Shown: piece after piece, positions 31,282 to 42,517 of the stretch
Position numbering within the stretch: the first letter of the stretch is position 1
How the letters are laid out: each line of letters opens with the position of its first letter
From: Adiantum capillus-veneris
Taxonomy: Eukaryota > Streptophyta > Polypodiopsida > Polypodiales > Pteridaceae
Assembly (NCBI GenBank): GCA_014529385.2
Contig: CM043959.1
Location: forward strand, 65,095,753-65,159,752
Direction: 5' to 3'
DNA: 64,000 nt
Notes under the pieces: generated by a model
The model's database searches: none
What the model saw: only the letters and a program-made list of their open reading frames with translations
What the model was told of the DNA's origin: nothing
Made by a program: the position numbers and the translations under genes

Positions 31282-31327
31282 CCCTAACCCACCCCCACCC
31301 CCACCCCCACCCCCTCCCCCCCCCCTC
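31232..31327. repeat. (CT)n followed by (CCCCCA)n and poly-C
   Basis: About 23 CT units, then cccccctaaccc, four units of CCCCCA/CCCCAC type, then C-runs. It is strongly strand-asymmetric and pyrimidine-rich over almost 100 bp. Confidence 0.9.
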
Positions 31328-31472
31328 TTCGCGCACAAGTTGGCAAAAACCTTGCTCTTCAAGAACACACAAATATCTCCTTCCTCTTCCTTCAAAGGAT
31401 GCACAAAGGGTCTAAAACAAAGCACACTACAATAGAATGATCCACATAGCATGGTTTACACAAAGGCCATAC

Positions 31473-33240
31473 CTAGTGAAGGTAGGAAAAGACTGTGAGG
31501 GCCGTGTGCCCGTGCTCATGCGTGTGGGGGGAAGAGGGAGAGCCACATATCAAAGGGGGGAACACTACTCTTCGTAGAAGGAGAGTGAAAGAGTTTTTCT
31601 TTATGCTTTTATGTGTATGAGGGTTAATGGAGTTAGTGGGGTTAGGGAGACAAGGGTCCGGGGTCGACCACATGCCTTGACCCTAGCAATCTCCCACTTA
31701 AAGGCCAATGTGGTCATAAGTGGCGAGGACAACTAAAGCTAGTATGTACAACTGTGAAGCACGAAAGCTTCACCTTTGTACCAATTTGTTCACCCTACTT
31801 CCTTTAACTTGATAGCTTCCCCCGTGTACAAATTTGTGCACCCTTGCCACGATCCTTTACCCCAACAAAGACTCTAGATTCTCCCTTGAGATCAACTTCA
31901 AACTGTCTAGATTTGGAAGCAGTTTCCCAAACCAAGATGTATCATCGGTAGCCTGCACATGCTATCTTTGAGACTGAAGAATGACTTCTACATGAGAAAT
32001 ACATAGGCCCATGAGGCATACAACCTCAACAAATTGTGGCCAAGATCCAAGGGCCTTCATTTGGGAAAACTTCTCCCTTGAAGATTGTTTATATGCTGCT
32101 TAGTCCTATTTTGCCTAGATTGTGAGCATCCTCTAATAGATTATTATAAACCACAGGGAACGGGCCCTTCTCCCGTATACTTATTTCTTCCTTGAGTGTT
32201 GAAGGGTTGTGATATTCTTATCCTTCAATGTTGAAGGCTCATGCTTGCTTTTCCTCCATTATAGGAGGGTCACTTTTTCTTTGTGGATTTGCAATGCATC
32301 AAGAGGAATTCATTACAAGTTTTGCAATATAGCAACACCTTGATGATCTTGCTGCAAAATGGTATGTAGATACAAATATGGTATCATACATAGCAAAGAT
32401 TGTGTAGGCTTGTACGATGCTCAAGGTGGAAGTAACAAAAAAATGTTCTAGCAAGTTCTAACTCTCAGCTCTCCCATTCTCATTTAGTCCATACTTGGCA
32501 ACACAATAAGCATTGAAAGAGGATAGATACTCTATCCTCTTGATTTAAGATTGTGATCTTAATTGGCTTAACAGTTAATTACAAACAAATATCCTCATTC
32601 CGACAACGGAGCAGATGTGTTCCTATACTTCTTTCATCTCAACTTTTCATCACTTGGGAATTCATGAAGTAATGACTCCATCCACTTTGACTTGGCCTCA
32701 TATTTCTTTTAGTGAAGAATGTTGAGTTGATTTTTACCATCATTACTGTTTCTTTGCATTTGCTAAAATCTTCCAAAAGCTTGAAGAAAATTTAGGAACA
32801 ATCCCACTCACATCAACCTGCAACAACAACGTTGTTTGTGCTATTTCCAAGTAATAGTTCTCATTCTCATGTGTCCAATTTAAGCATATAGGTATGGACA
32901 TCACATCTATTTATAGTTTCCATGTCATAAGGAAGTCTTACAAAAACTCGTACTATTGCAAACATGTATCCTATCATCAGATCGTGTTGCAATTTTACAA
33001 AAAACCAAAGGGCTCCACATCATTGCAAGTCAAGGCATCTATGCTGTATTGGTGATCACACAAGCAACGAACAAGTTCCCAAAGGTTGGCAAAGAAAACA
33101 CTTGCCATTGTCTCTTGATCCACTCTTTTAAACCTAGGGACTGAAACCTTTCTAGCTAGATAAAAAAATGCTACAAAAATGCACAAGGTCTCTCTATAGA
33201 TCTCTCTCACAAGGTCTTGTTGGCTCTCTCGACTTGTGCT
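31473..33240. other. Long interval, possible copia 3' end, otherwise unassigned
   Basis: The plus strand at 31686-31703 reads agcaatctcccacttaaa. On the minus strand this is aagtgggagattgct, the usual plant copia polypurine-tract/LTR junction word. If real, an LTR would extend left to about 31480 and an eroded minus-strand pol would extend right, but I could not recover RT or integrase motifs from 31.7-33.2 kb. The rest shows no coherent frame. Confidence 0.25.
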
Positions 33241-33784
33241 CTATTTATGAAGACTCGACTCAACGTCATTGAATTTTGATTTTGCCTTTCGGGGCCCACT
33301 CTTGCACGTCCAAATATCACCTATGCAAGTGCAGGACGTGCTCTTTTTCTCCATTCTTTTCCTTGATGCTCTCAAAATAAGTTTGGCCCTCATACACTAG
33401 ATTTGAGTCACTGCACGTACTGCTAGAACTCCTCAAAATACAAGCATATATGTTGACTATATTTGAAGGAAAACCCTTGTCTTATAGACAATAAAACAAC
33501 CCAGAGCTTCCTTGCCCTGTGCTTGTCAGGCATATCCCACAATCAAACTTGTTGTGCTGCCTACTTGTTGATAGACTGCATTGAAGGGATGCCTTTGTCT
33601 TGTAGAAGATGAAATACACTTTTGCAAACCAAAGACCAAGGACATCTACCATTCTCTAATGATCTTGTCTGATTGGTTCTCTCCCCTAAACAAGCTTTGG
33701 GAAAAGCAATGGTTGGAGGCAAGGTAGGTGGTGGTAATAAATAACATTTGGACGCCACATTGGCCTTTGCCGATAAAGATGTTT

Positions 33785-34370
33785 CTTTAGAAGGTGCTAT
33801 GGAGGGCTTTGGTGTCAGGAGTAAAGACTTGTGCAAGAGGGAGTGGATCTAATGGGTTTTTGAACCACAAAATGGCTAGTGAGGACCTCGCTCACCTCTT
33901 CAAGGAGTGCTCGACTATAAGCAGGGCAGACGTGAAAATGGGTGCAAAAGACCTAGAAACAAGGATATGCAAGAACGACATGTTCCTTGGAGGGATGGTG
34001 ATGAAAAAGCCAAGTGTTACTGGTTTGCACGCAAATTGTTATTTTGCTACTTCAAGCAAATATAGAAGGCCAAGAATTGTCGAGTCTTTGAGAATAATCT
34101 TTCTTATGCCAGTTTCTCAGAGATTGTGCAAGAAAGTAGGGAATTGATTGAATCCATTGGTGGAAGAAAGGACTTGGACGAGTGGTATTGGACCATTAAC
34201 ACCGCTCTGATGGATTAGAGCTAGCATGAGTACGGGTAGGTGTTCACCTCTTGGTGAGGCCTGATAGCTTATCAATGTAATATGAGATCCCTCGAGGCTC
34301 GGCACGAGCTTGAGGGTGCATTGTACTTTGTTTTCAAAATTCAATACATCCACTCACAATTGTGAGTTTG
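33785..34370 (+). pseudogene. LINE copy 1, 5'-truncated (zinc-binding RT end to 3' end)
   Basis: Non-LTR retrotransposon remnant. The frame opens with KVLWRALVSGVKTCARGSGS, then HLFKECSTISRA. This is the 'zf-RVT' pattern (fixed W-R-AL, RG, then H-x3-C) that lies C-terminal to the RT of plant LINEs. A later frame (34078-34218) reads YASFSEIVQESRELIESIGG, DEWYWTINTALMD and stops. The 3' end ctcacaattgtgag (about 34352-34366) is shared with LINE copy 2 (36341-36355). Truncation at the 5' side is typical of target-primed insertion. Confidence 0.6.
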
Positions 34371-36370
34371 GGTGAAGGTTTCCTCTTTGAGGTTGATGGG
34401 TCTATACAAGTATTAAGTCGTCTTGTGTTGTGTTTGTGTGATTTAGTTGAGGGTTGAGGAGTGATTGATGCACTAGATGTATCATTGCGTGTTATTGGTC
34501 TCGTAGATAATACATACTATATGGCTAGTATAAGGGTCGTTTGTAAGAGCAAAAGGTTGTTAAGAAGAGCCCTTAAGATTGTTCAACTATTTGCTTCTGC
34601 TTCCGGCTCAATGTGCAACATTGAGAAATCAAGGTTGATTTCTTTTTCATAATGCGACTTGTTCGACCCCACGGAATGGTCAGGAGAAGTTATAGGTAAG
34701 GGCACTATGTTTAGACACCTATGCGCTTCACTTGGGGTGGGCATTATAGATAAGCAAACATTTGTCTGGATCTTGACCAAAATAAATAGTAAAATGAGAA
34801 TATGGAAGTTTGTGCTCCTCCCCTTCCATAGCAGTCACGACCATTAATGCTTTCATGATCCGTACATTTTATTTCTATCGCTGATGCTAAAATTGAGCAA
34901 ATCCAATTGGAAAGAATTTTTGAAGCCTATGAAATGGTTCCTGTGAAAAAGCAACACAAAAAAACCTCAACCCCTTGCCAATGGGGAAGATGGAATGGGA
35001 GCGAGACCAACGAACAAGGGCGAAATTGGGATTATTGACCCCATGGTGCATGCAGAAGCTTTGTGTTCCAAATTGGTTGTCTCATTGACGAACTAGAAAG
35101 AGGAATGGACTATTATGGCCAGGAATATGATAAACAAAGCAAAGCTTTCCTCAAAAGAGGGCACTTCGAAGAAGCCATAGTTCGAAGAAGGCCATAGTGC
35201 TGGACAAGATTTTGGCACCTTTTTGGACATTCGTGAAGCTTGGAGGCTGCACAAGGGAGCTAGCACGAAAGTGTAACAAAGCAGGTTCAACCTTGGAATG
35301 GGGGGAGAATTTCAGATACTTCAGGGATTCATCTCTCAATTGGTCCCCCTGGATCTTCAAACCTGGAAGGAGTTCCTTAGACCCCTTTTGGAGGGAAGTT
35401 GCACGTCTGGTAAACAACAAAGGAATTTTTAAACTTTCTCATCTTTGCAAAGACAGAAGGTTTTGTTGGAAGGACGTGGAGCTCGCAGTGATGCAACATA
35501 ACTTGGGTATGTACGAAACGCTTCTGATTGGTAGACTCTTGGAAGTGCCGTGATCCTCACCTCCACCTATCAATGCATCAAAAATTGATTGGAGAGCGTG
35601 GCATTGGCTGAAATTCAGAGTGTTCTTGCTTCCCAAGACCCAGAGTACCTATTTTGTACTGATATACAAAGCGGATTGGTTCGACCCACTCACCAAAATC
35701 TGGAAGAAAAACTGGTTAGAAGAGCACTGACAAAAGAGTGTTAAGGCCACTTGGGAGACTAAATGGCCTAAATACATGAAGGTATTCATCTGGAAGGTGC
35801 TTTGGAGAGCCTTGCCTACTGAGATTGAGGTGCACACTAGAGGGCTTAGCATCGAATCTTACTATGGTTGTAGGTCAGCCTCTTTTCATCACGTGCTCTA
35901 CTTCACGGGGGCTGGCCACTAAAGTTTGCAAATGGGTTTGGAGGACTTGGAAGATCATCTTCTTTATTGATGACCTAATCTTGGGAGGGCGTGGATTCCA
36001 AAGCCAGACCGTTTTGATGTGCACCAAATTACTAGATTTTGCTACCTGAACCAAGTCGGGAAGTCTAGGAACCTTTGGGTATTTGAGGCCAAACTGCATG
36101 TAGCTCGTTTTGATGATATTGTGCGTATGAGCACTGAGCTCATCCATGGTGTTGGAACAAGAAGAGGGTCAGCTGACAAGGATGAAGAATGGATTCATGT
36201 ATTGAGATGCTTAGAACACTCAAGAGGGTAGTTTTATCACCGTTGGTTTTGTGTACAAGCCTTTGCTGGAACCCTAGCTTCCTCAAGGCACATGTAGTGC
36301 TTGAGGGCAATTGTATTCTTTCCGAGTTAATATCTCTCTCAACTCACAATTGTGAATACGACCAAAAAAA
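34371..36370 (+). pseudogene. LINE copy 2, RT fragment to 3' end
   Basis: Decayed non-LTR element on the plus strand. RT motif C is degenerate (LVDNTYYMASIRVVCKSKRL, where [FY]-x-D-D is expected), followed by FASASGSMCNIEKSRLISFS and FRHLCASLGVGIIDKQTF, the usual spacing in plant LINE RTs. Further on are SLNWSPWIFKPGRSSLDPFW, KWPKYMKVFIWKVLWRALPT (zf-RVT) and a C-terminal segment LHVARFDDIVRMSTELIHGV. The 3' end resembles copy 1. There are many stops and frame changes. Endonuclease and most of the RT are missing. Confidence 0.65.
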
Positions 36371-36646
36371 ACAAGAGGAGCAAAAGGTTTTGGCCCATAA
36401 TCGTCGTCATTTCTTTTTGTCATGATTCTAGGCAATATATTTTTTGGATTTTGGCCCATAATATTTGTCATTTCTTTTTGTCATGATTCCAGGCAATAAA
36501 TTTTTTGGATTTTGTATATTGTTCTTTTAAATTTGTGCAAAATTTTGAAACATAAAAATATATGGCTTAGTGATAGAACAGTAATTAAAACAGATACGTC
36601 AATAAAATACTCGAGGACAGAGGTTTGAAATTTCCCCGTCAAGCAT

Positions 36647-36650
<4 letters not shown>
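36371..36650. other. Duplicated AT-rich stretch
   Basis: The sentence ttttggcccataat..gtcatttctttttgtcatgattctaggcaata occurs twice in a row (36387-36437 and 36450-36500). The first is also partly copied at 40800-40832. Confidence 0.65.

Positions 36651-36699
<49 letters not shown>
36650..36699. repeat. (GA)n microsatellite
   Basis: About 25 perfect units. Confidence 0.95.
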
Positions 36700-36702
<3 letters not shown>

Positions 36703-36759
36703 CACTAAAGTGAATTAAAGAGAGGAAAAATCTTGGGGCTTCCAAATGAAGTCACCCAA

Positions 36760-36777
36760 AACTATGTATCTGATGTT
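36760..36777. repeat. SINE target-site duplication, left
   Basis: AACTATGTATCTGATGTT matches 37053-37070 (AACTATGTATCCAATGTT) at 16 of 18 positions. Confidence 0.75.
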
Positions 36778-37052
36778 GTACGGGAGCTAGCCCAGTTGGT
36801 TGAGCATGCGAGCTCCGTGACCCGGGTCATGGGTTTGTTGTGATTGGGTGACGCTTGAAGACGCTCTCTTGTATCTGCCCGGATGACAGTGCATGGACTA
36901 CTAGAAAAAAAATGTCGACGAGAGCTACCCCAGTTGGTTGAGCATTCTAACTCCTTGGCTCGGGTCATGGTTTTGCTTGCGGTTGGGTGAGGCTTGAACA
37001 AGCACTCTTGTAGCTGTATGGGCGGGAATGTCCAGACCGCTGCAAAAAAAAG
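36778..37052 (+). mobile_element. Dimeric tRNA-derived SINE
   Basis: Two tandem units of about 130 bp. Each starts with a tRNA-like head: GGGAGCTAGCCCAGTTGG and GAGAGCTACCCCAGTTGG, matching the pol III A box TRGCNNARYNGG. Each then has GTTGAGCAT, an accepting region resembling a degraded B box (CCCGGGTCATGGGTTTG, CTCGGGTCATGGTTTTG), a shared body (gggtgacgcttgaagacgctctcttgta / gggtgaggcttgaacaagcactcttgta) and a terminal A-run. One 18-bp target duplication flanks the pair, so the dimer inserted as a unit. Confidence 0.75.
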
Positions 37053-37070
37053 AACTATGTATCCAATGTT
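37053..37070. repeat. SINE target-site duplication, right
   Basis: Partner of 36760-36777, directly after the terminal A-run. Confidence 0.75.
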
Positions 37071-37538
37071 AGAGCATTTTTGCTTCATGGAAAATGCATG
37101 GAAGGTGCATAATAGTGTTGAAAATCACATTGAAGGCGTGTGTGATAATGCAACTAGACCATGTGAACTTGAAGTTGCGTATCAAACTCGACATCGAAGA
37201 GTGCTTCTATGAGCAAGTTGATCAAAGGGAGTGGGGGTAACTTTTTGGAGACCATTCTCCAAAGCTCCTTGAACCAATGGAGTAAAAAGTAAAGGAGTTG
37301 GGTGGTTGGCAATGGGAATAAAAGGGTGGGGCTCCCGAACCAAATGATTTAGACCAACACAAAGTGGTCGTGCTTGGAGACGCACCATGAAGTGCAAAAT
37401 GCATATTCAAAGAAGCTAATTGCAAGTTGATAGTAATTTTGTGTGGTCCTAAGGTTTGGACTATGAAAGAGAGCTTGAGCAGGTAAGTAAAAGCAAGATA
37501 TTTGTACTTTGCTCACGCTCGTGCGGACGCGCACGCGT
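37071..37538. other. Non-coding interval
   Basis: No frame, RNA gene or terminus was recognised. Confidence 0.45.
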
Positions 37539-37582
37539 ACACACACACACACACATTATAAATATGACACAAGAGTAAGAAA

Positions 37583-37629
<47 letters not shown>

Positions 37630-37701
37630 GTGCGTGCATGCGCGCGCGCACACACACATGACACAAGAGACACACACATATGACACGAGTAAGAAAAGAT
37701 T

Positions 37702-37733
<32 letters not shown>

Positions 37734-37735
37734 AC
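37539..37735. repeat. Compound (AC)n/(CT)n/(GC-AC)n microsatellite
   Basis: Alternating AC tracts (37539-37554, 37612-37629, 37702-37735), a CT tract (37586-37612) and mixed GCGTGC/GCGCAC words. The unit atgacacRagagtaagaaaagat occurs at both 37564 and 37680, which shows that the block was duplicated with its flank. Confidence 0.9.
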
Positions 37736-38494
37736 CCTAGTGTTTAAGTAACACGGGATGGGGTCAATGACGAGGGATCCATGGCGGGCAATTTCTTGGC
37801 AAGGTGCGAGGAATTGGGGCCGTCGTATCTCTGCAATAAAGGGGGACAGGGCTTTTATACGATTAGAGTCGCATAGTTCTCAACGTGTTGCGCTAGGCGA
37901 GTTGGATTAGGTGCAACTTTCGATAATGGATCAAAGGGTTGCCATGACGTAGTTGGAACCTTAAACTTTTTATCCGATGAGACTTAATCAACGGTGGATT
38001 AAACCTCCCTTTGTTGATCCCTTCACTTCTTCGGTGTCATTTATAGTTGAATAGCACCATGCGTGCACACACACGTGCGCGCGTACACACACACACACGA
38101 CACTAAGAGTACATGCCCCCTCCCCAAAACATACATACACAATAACCGTACATTGGAAAAATGGGGATTGTTTCCTTTTTTTTATATTTAGAAATTCTAA
38201 AATTTTCAAACGTGGAGAAAATGAAAAGGGGTTAGTGATTGGTGCCTTTAAATACAAGAGCTGTTGAACTCCCTTATTATACTTCTAGCCAGTTTGCGTT
38301 GGGTCTTCTCAACTTCTGATTGATTGTGTTACTTAGTCCTGAGGGTCTTCTGATTGATCGTGCTTATAGCTAGCTAAGTCTTCTGTCGTCTTCATTGTGT
38401 CGTGCTTTCTTTATGCAGTATGCAGAATAGACTACATAGAATGATAGTCTTGCGCGTACGTTCTATATCAGAGTAGCAGTGATTTGAGGCGCGC
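37736..38494. promoter_or_regulatory. Region upstream of the DUF4408/DUF761-like gene
   Basis: No gene is present. It contains a (CA)n tract interrupted by GTGCGCGC (38061-38100), an AT-rich stretch (38175-38215) and tattatactt (38273-38282) as the nearest TATA-like word. Promoter use is inferred only from position in front of the gene that starts at 38552. Confidence 0.3.
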
Positions 38495-38551
38495 ATGTGT
38501 GTGTGTGGGTTCCTCTCTGTGTGTGTAGTGTTTTTCAAAACTTCATTGGAG

Positions 38552-40118
38552 ATGACGGAGTGGTTTCTAAGGTCTGTTGTACATGCTATTTGGGGGAGGA
38601 GGAAGGATGTTTATTATGCACTGAGTTTCATCTCCATAGCTGGAAATCTTGTTGTACTAGTCGGCCCAACAGTGCAAACATCAATCCTGTCGTACATCCA
38701 TGTGCTTCAGACTATTGGGTTGTTGCAAAAGGCGGCATCCGCCATTGGGTCACTGCAAACGGTGTTGCATGCCATCTCGCCCATCGGGGCGTTGCAGACG
38801 CATGCCTGGATTGCAGTTCCACACTTAGCAGAATTGGTGCTGCAGAGATCTGTGCTCTACATCCTCCTCAACTTGATAGTGGCAAGGATCATCCATAAAT
38901 CCGGTTTGTTTGCGAAGAGATCGACAACATCGCATCCTGCCTTCATGAAGCAGGACGAGTCTCGTGCGGTTCGGAATCTTCAAGTTGTCTATGGCTCACA
39001 TTGGTTGGCTCCCAGTTATCTGCATACTGTGTACAGCACAATGTCGAATTATGCGGATGTGCCTAGCGGTCCATCAATGGTACTCATCTCAGCTCACTCT
39101 ATGTGGGGATTGGGTTTGTATATCTTTGTGGTAACATGCTTTCACATAGTATACATAACTGCACATAATCATGCTATACAGACATATAATCATGTTGCTG
39201 CACATAACTGATTAGAGAGAGAGACATATAATCATGTTGCCAATCACATAACTGCACATAATCATGCTATACAGACATATAATCATGTTGAAATTTATGT
39301 CTTTCCACATAAGGGTTTTTACCAATTACAAAGTTTTCTCCTACTCTTTTGTGTTTTGTGCATCTCTGTTTGTGTGTGTGTGTGTGTGTGTGTATATATC
39401 TGAATTATCTTTATGATGACATTCATGTGCTTGCTACCACCTTTGAATGACAAGTGTTTTGTAATTTATGCAGAGGGACTGCTTGTTTCATTGCATAGGG
39501 AGTTTCCCAATCACCGATCTGTCGAATCCGCTACTTCACGTCCAGGGGCACCTCAACGGCCATTATTCACATAATGATTCACTCTCACAGAATGCCCGGC
39601 CCATGCCTGCAACCCCTGCTGCCCCCTCTCCAACTCCCCCCTCCCCACCTAGCCTGTTCACCATAGAGCCCCTGGATGAGTTAGTAAAGTCGATGCAAAC
39701 TCATCAAACCCCCTTTCGGGAAGCTCAAATAAGCAGGCATCCGCTACGGAAGGTGGCCACAAAGGTGGATTTGGTGCAAGCGGTGAGGGCAAGGAGGCGG
39801 AAGGAGTCGACGCCGATTATTGATGATAAGCCAACGACGAATCAACAGAAGAGTGGGAGGTCCATGAAGGGAGTGAAGGAAAAGCATGGTATCACGAGTG
39901 GTAAAGAGTACAACAAGGTGCACTCGCAATCCATGAAGCAAGGCAAGGTGGCAGGGGGCGGCGGTGGCGTGGAATTAGTTTGGGGGCGAGAGGATGATGA
40001 CAATGAGTTGAGCAGACAAGAGTTCAATGAGAGGGTGGACACATTCATTTGCAAGTTTAAGAGAAGCCTGACCATGCAAAGGAAAAATTCTGTTAATAGA
40101 CTCCTTGGGATTTATTAG
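38552..40118 (+). CDS. Two-exon DUF4408/DUF761-like protein, probable host gene
   Basis: Exon 1 opens at ATG 38552 (MTEWFLRSVVHAIWGRRKDV) and encodes hydrophobic helices including SFISIAGNLVVLVGPTVQTS, then ELVLQRSVLYILLNLIVARI. The latter resembles the DUF4408 pattern (Y-[LI]-x-x-LLN-x-I[VI]). Exon 2 starts after the acceptor tttatgcag (39474) and ends at TAG 40118. It carries a Pro-rich linker, basic segments and a C-terminal DUF761-like motif: LSRQEFNERVDTFICKFKRS, LTMQR. The phase-0 acceptor fits phase-0 donors at 39059, 39080 or 39131; G|GTAACA at 39131 is the best. The DUF4408-DUF761 combination is land-plant specific and of unknown biochemical role; membrane association is inferred. 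Both exons are open and free of decay. A start at 38495 is possible but low-complexity. Confidence 0.65.
39180..39290 (+). repeat. acatataatcatgttg tandem words
   Basis: The words acataactgcacataatcatgctatacagacatataatcatgttg occur twice (39148-39194 and 39245-39291) with a further partial copy between them. Confidence 0.8.
39369..39396. repeat. (TG)n microsatellite in the intron
   Basis: About 12 TG units followed by TATATATC, inside the presumed intron. Confidence 0.9.
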
Positions 40119-40650
40119 GAGTCTTCTTAATAGATATACTTGGGTCTTCCCTTGCTTTCTGTAGGTGCAAGGCAGAGGTCCCCTTCCCTTTAGTTACTTT
40201 CTGACATATGAACGTGTAGATTAAACCACAAATCCAAAGATTTACACCTTAGGTCTTGTCTACCTTGTACAAATACCTTGTTAACAATTGATTATGTTGT
40301 AGTTAGTCATACTATCTCTTCCATTACCTTTCCCCTTTTGAAAATGCAAATTTTGATCAATGTTTGTGCATGTGCATAAATCTTTCTTTAAAGACAAAAT
40401 TTTCTAATTTTTGGATCATTATTTGGATTTATTGCTCAGATTCATCAACGTCGTTGCACTAAACTTTGATGTATAAAAATGCGTACTCCGAATAAGAAGA
40501 AAGCCATCAAAGAATGCTTGTTGTTTTTCACACACTGTGTTTTTTTTTTTTTGAGGAGATAATATGTAGAGGACTTGGCATGCACAATCATGTAATTTAG
40601 AGTCCTTTGCCATGCTTATCATTTATGAGGATAAGAGCTATAAGAAGCTC
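40119..40650. other. 3' flank of the DUF4408/DUF761-like gene
   Basis: AT-rich and non-coding; it probably includes the 3' untranslated region. No clear AATAAA-type signal could be singled out. Confidence 0.4.
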
Positions 40651-40654
40651 ATCC

Positions 40655-40840
40655 ATGGTTTAAGGTTTCCTCTTTGAGGTTAATGGGTCTATACAAGGAT
40701 TGAGTCGTTATGTTTGTGTGATTTAGTTGAGGGTTGAGGAGTGATTGATGCACTAGTATATGGCTAGCATATACAAGGGTCGTTTGTAAGAGCAAAAGCT
40801 TTTGGCCCTTTTGTCATGATTCTAGGCAATATTTACTCAA
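40655..40840 (+). repeat. Chimeric fragment of the LINE copy 2 region
   Basis: ggtttcctctttgaggtt..gagggttgaggagtgattgatgcacta matches 34376-34475. tatggctagYata..agggtcgtttgtaagagcaaaa matches 34520-34556. It then jumps to ttttggccc..tgtcatgattctaggcaatatt, found at 36387-36440. It is a deleted derivative of the 34.4-36.4 kb element. Confidence 0.75.
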
Positions 40841-40854
40841 TTTGATGCATAAGA

Positions 40855-41345
40855 TGAATGGCGAGAGCCTAAACGAGTACGATTAGACAAAGTGCATCCA
40901 ATTTACTGTCACGCAAAGTATGCACCAACCATTTTGGCATATCTCTAGTCTGCTCATTCTTAGCCCTTTCCACATCAAGTACATCATGTACATCTCCATC
41001 AGTAATAGATTCATCTGTAACATTTTCAAAAACCCCCATAGGTTGAACATTTATCTCATTTGAATTCACATTCAAATTTTCACCACTGAAAAGAGTAACA
41101 GAATGTCATAAATGTCATGTGATCTTACATTAATGTCCTAGTATATGATAGCAAGGCCTAAATAGAATCTTCCACAAATACAATATCTCGTGAAACTAAG
41201 ATATGCTTTGTTTGTGGATGGTACAACCTGTGCTATAACCAACAAAGATGTAATTGATAGCCTTATCATCCAATTTTTTGCGCTGCATTTGTGACATCCA
41301 TGGATTTAAGGGCAACCTATAACCCACAAAAAGCCTGCCGTGCTT
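40855..41345 (-). pseudogene. Copia (Ty1) fragment: end of integrase and linker to RT
   Basis: On the minus strand, conceptual pieces read MQRKKLDDKAINYIFVGY, YHPQTKHILVSRDIVFVEDS and RDMPKWLVHTLRDSKLDA. The KLDDK..FVGY..YRL-x-P-x-T-x-K-I-[IL]-x-SRDV-x-F-x-E string is the hallmark of the copia integrase C-terminus just before RT. Frames shift between the pieces, and the linker piece (41075-40869) has an acidic stretch. No RT or LTR is attached. Confidence 0.75.
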
Positions 41346-41442
41346 CTTCAATTTCCCTGCGGGCCCACCAAAAAATGAAGAAGCCCGACCGGCCAGTAAC
41401 TAAATATATATAGACAGGCTCGATGGGGCCCGCTAGGTGTTA

Positions 41443-41445
41443 TTT

Positions 41446-41503
<58 letters not shown>
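41443..41503. repeat. (GT)n(GA)n microsatellite
   Basis: About 13 GT units followed by about 17 GA units. A TATATATA word lies about 35 bp upstream (41404-41411). Confidence 0.9.
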
Positions 41504-41507
<4 letters not shown>

Positions 41508-41554
41508 ACTCCTACGCATGTACGTCGAGAGAAGAGAGAGAAAGAGAGGGGGTC

Positions 41555-41700
41555 GTGTGAGAGCGTGCTCTGCGTCATAGTGCACGACAGTAGCAGAGTA
41601 CCTAACCACACGACTCGAGTGTTTGTGTTGTGTGGTAGCGTGTCTTTTGTCTTATTGTACGACAGTAGTAAGGTACCTTAACACACAATGTGAGTGTGCG
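41555..41700 (+). repeat. Diverged tandem duplication of about 75 bp
   Basis: gcgtgctctgcgtcatagtgcacgacagtagcagagtacc and gcgtgtcttttgtcttattgtacgacagtagtaaggtacc align as adjacent copies. Confidence 0.7.
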
Positions 41701-42218
41701 TGTAAGCTGTTCTAGGGAATAGTGCTAACCACGGGGCCATCACCTCGGTTACACGGGGAATATGATGTTCTTGTGGTAAGTATTGTCTCACCGTTTGGGT
41801 ACTATGTTGGTAACACAATGATATTGGTATCCTTATGGTTGGCGAGTCAACTTTTCTTCTCCTTGCCAAAAAAAAAAATATGGGCATCAATCGATAACGC
41901 GGCCATATGATGCTCGTATGCAAACTATTATTACTTTTTAGATTCGATCGGCAGCAACTATAGAGTGATGTTTGTTAAAAGCATTTGTTTTTGTATATGG
42001 CGTCCAAGTCATTTTTCCGATCTTATGAATGTCATATAATTTGCATATGCATATGAATATCATGTTTTTAAAGTATTAAGTATATGAAATACTTGGTCGA
42101 TAACGTGACCATGAAGAGTATTTTATATACAAATGTCTGAACTGTCTATAATTGTTATTTTGAAGTATTTTTTGTAAAAATTTATCATATCTAATCATAT
42201 TCAAAAAAAATATATTTG
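41701..42218. other. AT-rich left flank of the 12.8-kb unit
   Basis: No gene is seen. The words gaaatacttggtcgataacgtgaccat and caatcgataacgcggccatatg share a cgataacg core. Confidence 0.45.
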
Positions 42219-42386
42219 TTAACATGTCACTGAATATTTTGTCCCGGATAGTGCTAGTTACTTGTGCTTGTTAGCATATACTGAAAACGGATGGGCAAAT
42301 CCTTTGAATTTCAAATGTTCCATAAAAAAATTATTTTTCCTCCTCATGTGCTTCTATTTTCAGTTATTACTGAAGACGACGTGGGG

Positions 42387-42391
<5 letters not shown>

Positions 42392-42428
<37 letters not shown>

Positions 42429-42455
42429 AGACTAGCAGGCGGTTTGCTGAGTCTT

Positions 42456-42497
<42 letters not shown>

Positions 42498-42517
42498 ACT
42501 AGTAGGCGGTTTGCTGA

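Noticed and set aside
31686-31703. Definite copia LTR boundary
   Set aside because: Only the polypurine-type word is present; no second LTR, TG..CA pair or pol motifs were recovered, so it was kept only as a weak note.
36778-36850. Functional tRNA gene suggested by the A-box-like head
   Set aside because: No acceptor-stem pairing, degraded B box, and an A-run tail with target duplications, so it is a SINE.
38497-38898. 133-codon frame overlapping exon 1 of the DUF4408-like gene
   Set aside because: Alternative frame; it lacks the membrane-helix pattern and family match seen in the 38552 frame.
42219-42222. Treating the TTAA flanks alone as proof of a transposon
   Set aside because: TTAA is frequent in AT-rich DNA; the call depends on inverted termini, gene content and motif restriction together and is therefore kept below 0.5 confidence.
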